64,000 nt of DNA from Lytechinus variegatus (lineage: Eukaryota > Echinodermata > Echinoidea > Temnopleuroida > Toxopneustidae), in the NCBI RefSeq assembly GCF_018143015.1, contig NC_054754.1, positions 25,496,894-25,560,893 of the forward strand, in the 5' to 3' direction. This document shows, piece by piece, positions 20,515-32,449 of this stretch; the first letter of the stretch is position 1; the number at the start of each line of letters is the position of its first letter. The position numbers and the translations under genes were made by a program. The notes beneath the pieces are model-generated. The model made no database searches. It was not told where the DNA came from and saw only the letters and a list, made by a program, of their open reading frames with translations.

Positions 20515-23500
20515 ATCACCCAACGATCACCTCCAGCCAACGATGGCCAACCCAACGCACAGATTTCCATCCCTCGATCGTCAACATCTCTGAGGAAATA
20601 GGGAAAAAGTTTCTCCTTTGCTTTCGTTCCTTCTTTTGCCGAAAAAAAAGATATTGATTCTGAATAACCATTCCAGTGTGAGTAGCAGACTTTTAGCTTG
20701 ACGCATTGTAGATTTCCAGTAGAGTTCCAATGGGTTTCAGTAAATTACAACTGTATTCTGTGTTTGAATGGAAATTGTGGAAACAGTGTACCAAGGAGTA
20801 TACAGTAGATAATGTATATATAATATATAACCTGCTTGTGAGCCATGGTTTATTTATTCCTAGTACGTGCAAGTGTAAATATCCCATTTTCTATCTTTAC
20901 TTGTCTCCTTGACCAGCATAATATACTCTTTTCCCTGTGCTGTGTCCACACCCTGATGTATGGTAATCTAGATAGTTTAGCTTGAAATTATGAAACATTT
21001 TCAGTGGGTCATTGTACCGGGTCGCTGCCATTTATTGATACGAGGCATTCCAAATTTCCTACCCGAGTGAAGATTCTTCAGATCTCGTAACTGCCGCAGG
21101 GTTAACTTAATATTTCCATCTGTTCTTAGCTCAGTCTATGGATCTTGTTCATGTTCATATGAAGGGGCAAGATGTACGGAAAGCAGATGAAAGCTCTTAT
21201 GAAGGGGATTATGATGGTTCCTAGATTGGTTAAATTCAGATGATGGGGTTTTACTATCTCACTCTCCCTCTCTCTCTCTCTTGCTCACTGTACTTGTCTC
21301 TTGCTCTCTCTCTCTCTTCACATCCTGACTTTCAATGAATTACAAACTTGTTAAAAGAAAAAGAGTCATGTATTATGACCTGAAAATACAGGCACTTTGG
21401 CATATTCTAACATATTCTTGAGGATATCTTACTACTTTGTTGCTATTTCCTTAATATTGCAATAACTGTGAATCTGTTGAACAATTTCACTTTCCAACAT
21501 AGTATATTTTGGCTAACAGAAAAAAAAAATAAACCACCTGTTGATTTTTCCTTTGAAGAAATATACTCCATGTACAGGTACATAAATGAATAGCACATAT
21601 CCCAAATCATCATTGGTCCCTTGTGCAATGTGTTGGATTTTCGTCAAAGGGGTAAGAGATCATAAGTTTACATTTATGTATATATTTGTATTTGAGTCTT
21701 GAAAAGAATCTCATCCTGTTATACATGTATGCGGACTGAACTGTTTTTAATACGCTCACTATTCTTTCTTGATAAAAGCTGTGTATTTATGATATGGCAC
21801 AAACAGTAATATTGTTTCTCTTACAGCATTGATCTTCATAGGAATCAAGTTATCCCTAGTGTCATGTTAAAAAAAAATATTTAAAAAAATCAAACAACCA
21901 TGATAAGCTGAGTAAAAGGTTATCAAAATTAGATGCAAAATCAGTTTTGATGAGCATTTTGATGTTTTAAATTTCATTTCATGAAAATGTAATTGGATCC
22001 ATTACTATTCTACATAATACAATGCACCATTTCCACTCCCTGGGGAGCAACCTGGCCAGGCAACCATGGTTATTTTTATCTTTTATCTTCAGTGGATCAG
22101 GGCTCTTGCTAGGACCAGTTTATGGCCGGTTAAAATATAAAATATTGAAATGCTTGTAAATTATAGGAGTGCTTAAATACACCCAGTCTAGTGAATAACC
22201 ATAAAAATTTTTGAAAGAAAGGGAACCCACTGAATATTAGGTGCTTTTATGGTGCAACTATAGACTTTGTACCCGGTAACCATTTTCATCAGCTTTTGTA
22301 AATTTAATTTTTGAATTTTTGGAGTCTCGATGTAAAGTATTTATTACTTCATGTACTTAAAATGGTTATGTGTAGAGGATTGGCTTTCTATATAATGTAT
22401 TCAAATTTAGATATTTTTGTTGGAATTATTCTTACTTTCAGATAATCCTCTCCTTTTTAATGCTGTAAATCTAATTCTCTGTAAGACATATATACCTATA
22501 TAGTGATAAGTATATATTCCTTGTTGATGTATACTGCTTTATTCAATATATGTAAAGCTGAAAAATTATCCTAATCTATTTGATGTTTGTGGATCTTAAT
22601 TTGAATGTACCTCTTTTAATGCAGTTAATGGTTTCCCTCACTTCTTTGGGTAGGGTTTGATTTGGAAAAAGAAAGTCTTGGGCTGGATGATAATAATATA
22701 ATAATAATGGCATATTTACCCAGGGTAGCCACTTCAGTTCCAAAAAACTGTTCACCTAGTGGGCCCTGCTATTATTAGATGGATTACTAAATCTTCATGA
22801 AATGTCATCAGTCTTGAATCCAAATTGTAAAATGAATCAGTTCATATAAAACGTACAGGACACCATCAGAGTTTTCTCAGGCATTAATGTGATATTGAAT
22901 TGACTGTTGCTCGTACTGCTACTTAAACATGATAGTTTTAACTTTTACTCTTTAAAGGTAAGAGAAGTTGCAGCACGCAATTATTTCATAAGAAAGTCTT
23001 TAAAATCAAGGTTGTCACCTTATCATAGATCTACATCTGGTACTTGAACATAAACTTTATCTTTGTGAAACAATGTGAAACCATTAAAATCTTAACTGAA
23101 AACTGACAACACTTATGATCACTAACACAGAAAAGTATATGTGGGACAGTGTATTAATATTGCTTGGCAAAATACTCAACATTTGATTAAATTGCATGCA
23201 TACTTTGCTCACTTTCTGAGCAATTACACATTCTTTTTCAGAGCCATTTGGTATATTTTTTTTGTACATGTACATGCATACACTTTGGTGGTCATTTTGA
23301 TTCAGTTCGAACTTATTTTGAGATCGTTACCAAAATTGGCATTTCTCTTTAATGGGTTGTTATTGAATTAGGGAGTTAAGGAACATTTACTGCTCCACTC
23401 CTCCATTCCTAGCAATTGATGGCAGGTTTGAATAGGGGCTGAGATAATATTCTGGTGCTGCTGTAATTTCAACTTCACCAGCTTTTATTAAAGATAGTCA

Positions 23501-24671
23501 TCCTCTTCTTAAAGGTGGTAGGGAATTATGGGACTTGGCCAATACTTAATCATTTCTTGTACCATAGATGGTAAGCTGATGGTATCTCTAAATTGGATCT
23601 AGGATTAGTTTGAGAAGTTTTCTGATATTGATAGCATGGCAAATGTTGCGCTTTAAGAGTACCGGTATTGTAAATACAAACTCTGTTTCCTCTATGCATA
23701 TCTATTGATAGAATTACTATGAATGTCATTTCTTGCTTACTACTTGTTCCGATGGTGTGGTAGAATTTTAGTTTTTCTATGATTTGAATCTCATTACGAT
23801 TATCATTATGTGCAATAATAAGCCTCAATGTGACGCCCACTATCAATACAGTAAATATTTAAGTGAACATGTTATTTGATGTGATTTACAGTATAGAATG
23901 GTGGAGATGTAATCCTACATAATCGTAGCTTATGTAATTATAAAAATTACTTGCATTTACTTATGTCGTGTATACTAAATTTGTAAGGTCATCATATTAA
24001 GAGTGATATATGAAGAAAATAGATATTAAAAGGAAGATCTATGTATACAAATCACTGTTCTTTATGTTGATTTATTGTTTTCATATCTTCGAAACTGTTT
24101 TTTTTTATAATCGAGTCATTCTCAAAACATTAGTTCATCATCACAACTACCTTTTTGCCTACGGCTTTACAAGCTATTTTCTTTGTCATTTATTCCTTTT
24201 CCTCACATTCTCAAGTTTCAATTATCACTCTCACAATTCTCTTACTGTCATATTGCATGTCACACCAACGAAACAGACTTCAATTTGACCGATAGTATGC
24301 CATTGGAAATATTGTAATATATTTGGTTGGTATGGAGTCTGTTTCGTGGAGTCGACAGTAGTAAAATGTAACCCTGTGTCTGCAGTAGTCAACGGATTTG
24401 CGAAGTACACGTTTACTTTTTTTTTCATAAAATATATCAAATTAAATCTTTATTTCACAAAAAATCACTATGTATTTCCCAAGTGTCAAATATACATGTA
24501 ATTATGCTACATATTCATACACATTTGGATCATAAAATATAAAATTCTTGTCATTGTTAAACCATAAATAGTTACAAGAATATATATACAGACTACCGAG
24601 ATTCAGTTTTTAGCAGACTTGTGGAGCCCATACTGTCTGCAATGACTTGGTGCTTGCTATGGGTTATACTT

Positions 24672-24809
24672 GGGAAACATTTTATGAAACAAATAGTAAT
24701 CTTCATGACCACTTGTTATATTAAAGCTATTTAAATCCTTGCCTCTGATTGGCTCAGAGCAAATTTGTCTGAAAAAATCAATGACTATTTGTCTCATGAA
24801 ACACTCCCC
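24672..24809. mobile_element. Diverged foldback MITE
   Basis: Ends TGGGAAACATTTTATGAAAC and the complement of GTCTCATGAAACACTCCCCA. The centre CTGATTGGCTC is as in the 1512/13890 family. Confidence 0.5.
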
Positions 24810-26197
24810 ATGCTCCATCAAACAAAGCCAAGCACTTGAATATGGACCATGTTTAACAACTGATTGCAGTGACTCGTGTACAAATCAATCATTTAAAAAA
24901 ATGTACATCAGTTGCTAAAATAAGCCAGTTCGTAGTTCCTTTCTGCGCATGATCAAAAGATTCTACGCATGATCAGTGGAAAGTCATTTGTACTAAAGTG
25001 ACATGGTGGTTTAAAATCAAATGAGATAAGCACCAACTTTGATGTCTTGATTATTCATATATTCTTTTGAATTGTGGTTTGGTTTTCATTTACATCCACA
25101 AAAAAAAACAATGCGTCCACGAACGACTGGTATTTTACAGTTTGCCAAGTACATTGTGTGACATGATATGATATGCATTCAAAGTAGGAATGCAACAAAT
25201 ACCTTCATAAAATGTTCATTGGTGTGCTATTCTAGTCACCTGGTCTATTCAATTTCTTCATCCTGCTATGTAAGGCAAGCTTACATAATATCTTGCTTTG
25301 AAATCTGCCTATCTTAATGAAAGAAATGAAAGGTCATTTGACCAAAAGTAACTATGAACTGGTCTATTAATGTAACAGGACCCATGTACATTATACAATC
25401 TGATCAAATTGAAGACCTTCGCTTAATATAGTAAGGGGCATTGCTTAATTCACTTGATGACATCTCATACAAAACATTTATGCTACAATCTCTGTTAATC
25501 TTCTTCTCAAAGATCCGATATAATTACACTGTAGGAGATCATTAAAAAGATCAAAACTTAAACAACGTAAGCAGACACCATAGAGATAATATGTGAATAA
25601 ATTATTGGTGAGTTAATTAAGTTTTACAACAAAGTGAACAAAATATAATACATATTACATAAATGGCCATAATACACATACAAAACAATGAATCTAATAA
25701 ATTAAATGCGACATACAACAAAAGTACATGTACATCAGTAATGTGCTAACTGCTAAATACACTTTTATATTGCACTGCCAAGTAATAACTCGGCTACAGA
25801 CTTTGTGATGTTCCATCAAGCGAAATAAAAGAGGTTTCAAAACGTAAACATTAATAGCATTCCATGTATGTTCCCTGTCTAAGAAACATATAATCAAAGA
25901 AATTCATAGAATGAAAGGTTCATTATAATTCATACATACAAATGTGTTTGGATGCATATTGTTTCTATCTATTATGTTGAAATATGCTTTATGATTTTTA
26001 GTGGCAATAAATACAAAATTTAAATAGACATTTATCATATAGAAAGGCAATAAAACTCATATTTTCATCACTCATTTGTTCAAGACCAATGGCAAGAGCA
26101 ACCAGCAGTATGGACTCTTCAACTACATTACATGCATGTGTTTGATAGTCAACCTAGTAGCGGAATCATACTGTTATGAGCAAGAAAACAATCTTTA

Positions 26198-26408
26198 GGG
26201 GTGTTCCAAGAAAATATTTGTGATCAATTGCAAATTTCAGTTGCAAATTTATGAGTGATGGGTCAAGTTTAACTAAAGCGAATCAATACTTGTTGATGCA
26301 AGAAGCAGACCATCAATCAATTGCAAATTTGCAACGAAAGCATGACTCTCAATCGATTTTGAGAGCTGAAATTGGTTAGCGATCGATTGCAAATTTCTTG
26401 CAACGCCC
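26198..26408. mobile_element. MITE (TTGCAAGAAA family)
   Basis: Ends GGGGTGTTCCAAGAAAATAT and the complement of TTTCTTGCAACGCCC. Inner repeats of GATCAATTGCAAATT face each other. It is related to 14431-14643. Confidence 0.7.
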
Positions 26409-27352
26409 AATTAGTCCATTTCTGTCAGTGATGCATTCCCTTTTTACATTTTCACATAAATTACATTTCCCTACATTTTGAAAAACAGTCTGTTGTTTTG
26501 GGGAGAAAATCTAGAGGGAAAATAATAACCACACATTTGAAACAATTTAATATTTTACCTGGATATGAAAGAAACTCAGCTTGTCATAGACATCTTACTG
26601 GTAAATACTAATAAAAATATAACAACATTACATTTCTATGGGGCATAATTCACAAAGACTCTACAAATGACTGGGAATGAAAGATTCTTTAGTTTTAGTT
26701 CTACAACTTGTAAGTGAAGCTAATAGTATCTGATGCATAGTAAATGTAAGCCAAAAGGAAAAACCTTTCTAGCTATGTATTTCTTAACCCTGAAGGCCTG
26801 AAGATTGGCTATTTAAACTTGGCCTGCACTAAATTTTGTCCACGGGCAACATTTATGTCCGGGTAACCCCATAACTTTTTCTTCTTTGCCTCTGAAGTTT
26901 GTTTTTGAAATCCTGTGTAGCTCCCTCTACAATCGAAAGTCAAACATTTGTTTTGGTTTGTGTCGCACCACAATGGTGTTCGTGCGCATATGTAAAGACA
27001 GTGCATGTTTAATGTTTATTGTTACTGAGTCATTCTTGACTTTTACTCACCAATTTACCCGTGAAGTATTCATCCCATTTTTTTTTATCAGTCCACCTTT
27101 TTTTTGCAAAATTTATGTTATTTTTTGTTAAGTGCATTGTTGATGCAGCAATGCACAGACAGCAGTCAGCATCTACCTGTACGGTACGTGTAGCTGGCCC
27201 AGCCAGGCCGGTGATCGATCGAGCGCTAGGCCGCAATCAACGCTACCAGCACAGCGCGCTAATTCACCGAAGGAAAAATAATTCCTTGACGTTCGTATTG
27301 TACACAGATCCCACAATTCTTTACAAAAATTTGTAATAGATCCAATCAAAAG

Positions 27353-28105
27353 GATGGAAGACGAGGAGGGAGGGGATCGAAGGGTGTTTCTCCAGGTACA
27401 AGTCTCTTACCAAAAAGAGAATCACGCAAGAAATTTGAATTTTCGAGATCGAAGAGGGGGACTATAAGAGTTCACAATGAGATATTCGATCGGTGGAGCT
27501 TCGGGCAGCTAGAGGACTAACAAATGATCAGTTCCTGTCCTTGCTAGACATGTGAGTAGAATTAAGTTTTATCGAATCATTCTATCTTTTCTTTACATCC
27601 TCTTCATTTTATGCCTACAAGAACTTAGATGGATATCACTTAAGATTCTACCTTGTAATTGAGAACTTCCGATAGTCACCTGCATGCACTTTGTCTCGGG
27701 CGGCTCTTGCGCTACTACAGCCACACCTGAACAGAGTAGAGCATATGTTTATCCCAAAGTACTGTTCTTTGTGTATATTATGTATATACCAAAGTACTGT
27801 TCTGTAGTGTATATGTGATTGTACCCAATGGCCTGTATTCTGAACTGTGCTTTTGAAATAAATTTGGGTTTCAGGTTAAATCGTATAAGATTGCATTCTA
27901 TTATCAGATTAAACCTGAACTCGAGTTTCGACCAATGAGTATACAATGGTAGGTATCTAATTACATTAATGGTAGGTATCTAATTACATTTCAATTGAAT
28001 TGTGTAGGACGCCATAGTGGAACAGCCACAGATGAGGACTATCAGCAGGAGTTAGCACTGACTGATGGGAAGGAGTCTGGTAATGATGGAACCAGGAAGA
28101 AAGGT
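27353..28105 (+). other. Possible exon remnants, unidentified
   Basis: Two short open stretches end at good donors: one ends in ELRAARGLTNDQFLSLLD at ~27551 (GTGAGT), the other follows TGTGTAG at ~28010 and ends at AAAG/GTCAGT at ~28105. The frames cannot be joined into a convincing protein. They may belong to a decayed mobile element or an unrecognised gene. Confidence 0.2.
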
Positions 28106-28448
28106 CAGTATATGACCAAAATACTATATAGACTATTAAAATATACTAAAAAAAAATACTAAAAAGACTAAATTAAAAAACTATTTTGTCACTGTCTGTC
28201 TACCCTTTGTGTATATTTGATTATACACTGATGAGTATACATTTTGTAAAACAGTTCCACGTGTTGGAGTGCCAATAAAGAAAATTGTCAAGAAAATCAT
28301 GCTACATCCCACCCCAAAAAGATTATTCCAAGATCACATAATTTCAAAGGCCTCTTCCTTTGTCAAGTGATTGATGGAAGAAGATTGGCCTTATGAGTAT
28401 ATAGATACATTTATATACAAAAGAATTCACAGCCGGGGAAGAAAATAG

Positions 28449-29397
28449 ATGTATCGTACATGTATGCAGTATACTGCATATAGAAGTTTCATCTTCTTGC
28501 AGCAAGGGAAATTTGGGCAAAAGACGTATAATGGAAAAGATATTAGTGATAACATTTATTATGACGACTTGGTGGGAGTTGTGCTTTGGGACAAAACTGT
28601 AACCTTTCAGTGGTTACTGGATCGTCTTATTGCTCGTGAAAATAATGTATGTGTGATGTATGTGGAGAAAAAGTGCGATTGACTATAACTTGTCATCGTC
28701 TCGATGAAAACAAATGGCAGTGCGATACTTGGTTTCATTTGTCAAACTTAAGTGTTGAGGAAACGTTAAAACTGACGTATTGGTGGTGTAGTGATGTTCC
28801 TCAAAAATTCATTGTTCAACAACTACAAATAAGTTCGAAAACTGCTGTTGATTGGAAAGTTTTTGTCGTGAAATGTGCGAGCATACTTTGATGATGGATC
28901 ATAATAAATTAGGTGGTGTGGGAAAAATAGTTCAAATAGATGAAAGTTAAGTAGGAAAACGGGAATACATGTACCATAAAGGTCATCATGTGGATGGCCA
29001 ATGGGTATTTGGAGGAATGGAAGAGGGCTCACGAAAAAGTTTCATATTTGCCGTTAACGATCGCAGTGAGAAAACTTTGCTTCTGTTAATCTAGTCATAC
29101 ATTCTTCCATGAACATCCATAGTCTCAGACTGTTGGAAGGCTTACATGAATTTGTCAAAACATGGATACGTCCACGAAACTGTAAATCATTCTATTAAAT
29201 ATAGAAATAAAGATGGTTTCACTACTAATAAAATTGAAGGCCATTGGCTTCAGTTGAAAGCCAGTTTACAAAGTCATGGCAGGAAGCGTGAATATTATAC
29301 TTCATATTTTTCAGAATTTCTTTACAGGTATAAACACAAGGAAGAGAATATATTCAATGCGTTTATCTCAGATGTGTCGAAGCTGTATTCCCCATAG
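28449..29397 (+). pseudogene. Merlin/IS1595-type DDE transposase, broken
   Basis: Successive frames give VTFQWLLDRLIARENN, then after a one-base frame change near 28645 CDVCGEKVRLT (C-x2-C), then VQIDES with an in-frame stop directly after, GHHVDGQWVFGGMEEGSRKS, SDCWKAYMNL, NHSIKYRNKDGFTTNKIEGH and LQSHGRKREYYTSYFSEFLY. The D-E pair, the SDCWKAY block and NHS...TNKIEG are hallmarks of the ISXO2/IS1595-like catalytic domain in eukaryotic Merlin elements. Further stops occur near 29091 and 29110. The family is clear, and with stops and a shift it cannot make a full protein. Terminal inverted repeats were not found by eye. Confidence 0.82.
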
Positions 29398-29539
29398 ACC
29401 GCAGCCGTACACACTAGAGATACATTCAGATGCAGAAACTATACAAAGTATGTCATTTGTAATGAAATTAAAATGTGGAAGAATACAAATGAATAATTCA
29501 ATCTCTACTATCAAGTATTTGTTTCTGATGTAAAATACA

Positions 29540-32365
29540 AGAATTCAATTTTTTTTAAAATGTGATTCTTTTAATTCATTTGTATATCATTTTCAACTTA
29601 AAAACCCAAATTGATCCCAAATATTTTCTATTGCTTCAAGCTAATTTTATATATGAATTAGATTTTGTTGACATTACAACATTACACTATTTAATCTTTA
29701 TTAAATAAGTTAATTTGAATAAATCAAAATGATCAATTGTGTTATATTTTAGTGTTAGATGTAGAGTAGATAGTTTTTCAATTTAATGTATAGATTTTGT
29801 TAGTTTTTATAAAGAATGGATTATTAAAATAGGATTGCTATTTATGCAGACAAAAAAATATAGAATATTTTGGGTTTCATTCCTGTGTTTTGTGTACAAT
29901 CGCAGTTTTTCTTTCTTTTCCTTTTTAGGTTCTAAGTTGTACCATGACTAATGCACTAAAAGTGCAGGTAGACCCACTTACAGAGAGTACGAGAACTGTG
30001 ATTGAATATATGGACATTTTTTTTTTAAAATTTTATGAATGGTTCCACTGTCCATCTATGTGCAAGGAAGTGCAAGCCTGCACTTCAACCATACAGGAGT
30101 GTTGATGACATGGGTCATTACATCATAATGGAATCATGTCATGGGTTTTTCCGCAAAAACTTTGGACTTTTTTTCAGGTATGGACCATAAAGTAACAAAC
30201 ATTTATCACCCTCAAAAGTTAAGCAGAATAACCATGTCTGAACACTTTGAAAACTGTCGCATCATATCCTAACCATGCTCTTTTTTTTTTCTTTCATATC
30301 CAGGTAAATTTGAATTGTATAAAGCAATAATTCCCGATTATCAGCCCTCCACAAACCTTGGAGCATATAACTGTTTGCTCTAAAATGAATGTTAATCCTC
30401 ATAATACAAAACACTGCCTACGCTTGAATACTTGGTAGATCTCATCAATCTCTAAGAGTTAATTTCTTCCAAACCTCTGTTTTTCTCTGAAAGCAACCAA
30501 CAACTGAAGTCAGCCAATGTCACTTATTCCTGGTCTTCAAGATGATCGGAACTGCGAAAAAAAAATTCAAGATTCATTCCTACAATGGTCATGCAATGGG
30601 TATGTACAACATGTGACCAGGCATGACAAAACCCACAAAACGTTGCACTGCGTGATTTTCAGTGAGAAGATATCAAGATGGTTTTGGTCAGAATGGTCAA
30701 ATATCATTTTTAAGACAGTTTTGAAAGAGTATATTTTTCTACACACTATACCAAACAAACCATCTATTTTTTTCCTTTTTTGAAGGGGAAGTTTGAAAGT
30801 TTTTTTATTTTTTAGGATTATTACAATTTTGTTATTCTTCCTGAGAACAGAGTATTCCTTTTAAAATGAACCCCAATAGTTCTCTATAATCATGAACAGG
30901 ATATGCCTAATAAGTGTTACAACTTTGGAACTAATTTGATGACCCTTTCCAGGAAAACTTCATTGAGCTCTAATCCTCCCTTTGTCACCTTCACATAACA
31001 GAGTATAGGTGCTTATAGCTCAAAAGTAACATTCTATAGTGCATTGTTCCCTTTGTAACGGAGGTCAGGATCATCTAATGGTAATACGAGTTGAATATTA
31101 CATTAACACTGAGAATCTCATCTTTCAGTCGGGATATTGAACTTGAAATTAGTTTCTAGCGACTATTTGTTGACACATACGATTCAGAAAAGACCCAAGT
31201 AAAGAACATTTTTATGACGAACATGAAAAAGAAAACCTGGTTTTAAATATGTGTACATATAGAAAACTCCTTGAAAAAAAACATGATTTTTACAAACTCA
31301 CATCAGTTTCATATACATCCAAACCAAGTAAATAAAATCTACAATATAAATGAAATGGAAAAAGATACAGGGAAGGTTTCAAGTTGTAAATCTTATTAAG
31401 ATTAACAATACATTAAAATTGCTTAGAATTTATTACAGGTACAACCATTTGTTTCAGTACTTTCCACCAGACCTGCCAACCTCTGGGAATGAAAAATTGT
31501 ATTCTGTGATAAAAAAAAACTGTATTTTTCCCCAAAAAACTGTATTTCATAATAAAATGCGTGGCGCACAAGCTCATCGCACTGCTCAAGCTGCATGCAA
31601 GCTAAAATGCGCACTGCTCTTGCAGATGAGAGAAAAAAATTGAAACAGGTGTATATCTCACCCTGGTTTTAACAAAATGATTTACAAAAAAAAAACAAGT
31701 TACCTAAAAAAATTACATTGATCCAATAACCATATTTGTGTAAGTTATATGAAATAGACACATATACATGTAGAGATGATTTTTTTTTCCAAATTGTATT
31801 TTTAAAGAATAAACATACTTTCGTGTTTTGGTTGCAAAAATGTACTAAATACACCAAAAACGTACTGGTTGGCAACTCTGCTCCACACGTAGGGAAGAAT
31901 TGCATATTTGTGTCTTGTTACAACTGAAATAATACTCTAAACCATATGATTTGCTGACATTACACTACATCTGATGCAATGATTGATATCAACTTTGGTG
32001 GTAAAATTGCCTAACGCTGAATTCAAAATACCAGTAAAACTTGAGTTGAAATTGCTATGACTACATGTGCATGTTCAGCTTTCAACGATATATCAGGATT
32101 TTTGTACCAGTAATTCTACATTCAGTGTTCCAGACAAGTTCAGCAGCTTCATCATGTTTTCATATAAAAAATTGAAAACCGATCTTGAAGTAACCCTTTG
32201 TGTTTATTCACAACATCGTTTCCAATAATTCCTCACACTTTGATGAATGCTCAAAGAGCAACATAGATAAAAAGGCCTTGCCAAAGGTCAATTGTGCCTT
32301 ACCTCGGACACAACCTCAAATTCTTAATTATCTTGAGTGGTATATGGACAACTGGACGGCATTAT
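29540..32365. other. Intergenic sequence and VAMP4 3' flank
   Basis: No coding region is recognised. The VAMP4 3' UTR (- strand) must start at 32365 and run down in coordinate. A hAT-like MITE lies at 31468-31880; the remainder is AT-rich without clear structure. Confidence 0.6.
31468..31880. mobile_element. hAT-like non-autonomous element
   Basis: Ends CAGACCTGCCAACCTCTG and the complement of GGTTGGCAACTCTG. This is the same end type as the hAT remnant at 15675-16731 (CAGAGATGCCAAC) and the foldback at 36524-36714. Flanks share TCCAC. The interior is A-rich and non-coding. Confidence 0.6.
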
Positions 32366-32449
32366 CTAGAGACACACGCAAGTACAAATATACTTACTGA
32401 AAATAATGAGGAGGATGATAACGACCACCACTAATAATAGAATCCGCAT
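32366..32449 (-). CDS. VAMP4: VAMP4 terminal exon, membrane anchor
   Basis: Acceptor TGTTATGTAG. Encodes MRILLLVVVVIILLIIFSKY, then a short Cys-rich tail to TAG at 32366-32368. A donor-like GTAAGTA inside (TTCA/GTAAGT) leaves open a different last few residues. Confidence 0.85.
   Translation of the reverse strand: MRILLLVVVVIILLIIFSKYICTCVCL

Larger units (their letters stand above)
20515..27350. other. STXBP1 3' flank and intergenic sequence
   Basis: The 3' UTR must begin here, but no poly(A) site can be assigned with confidence. No further exons are recognised. It contains a CT-rich tract (21257-21325) and MITEs at 24672-24809 and 26198-26408; the rest is unremarkable AT-rich sequence. 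Confidence 0.6.
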
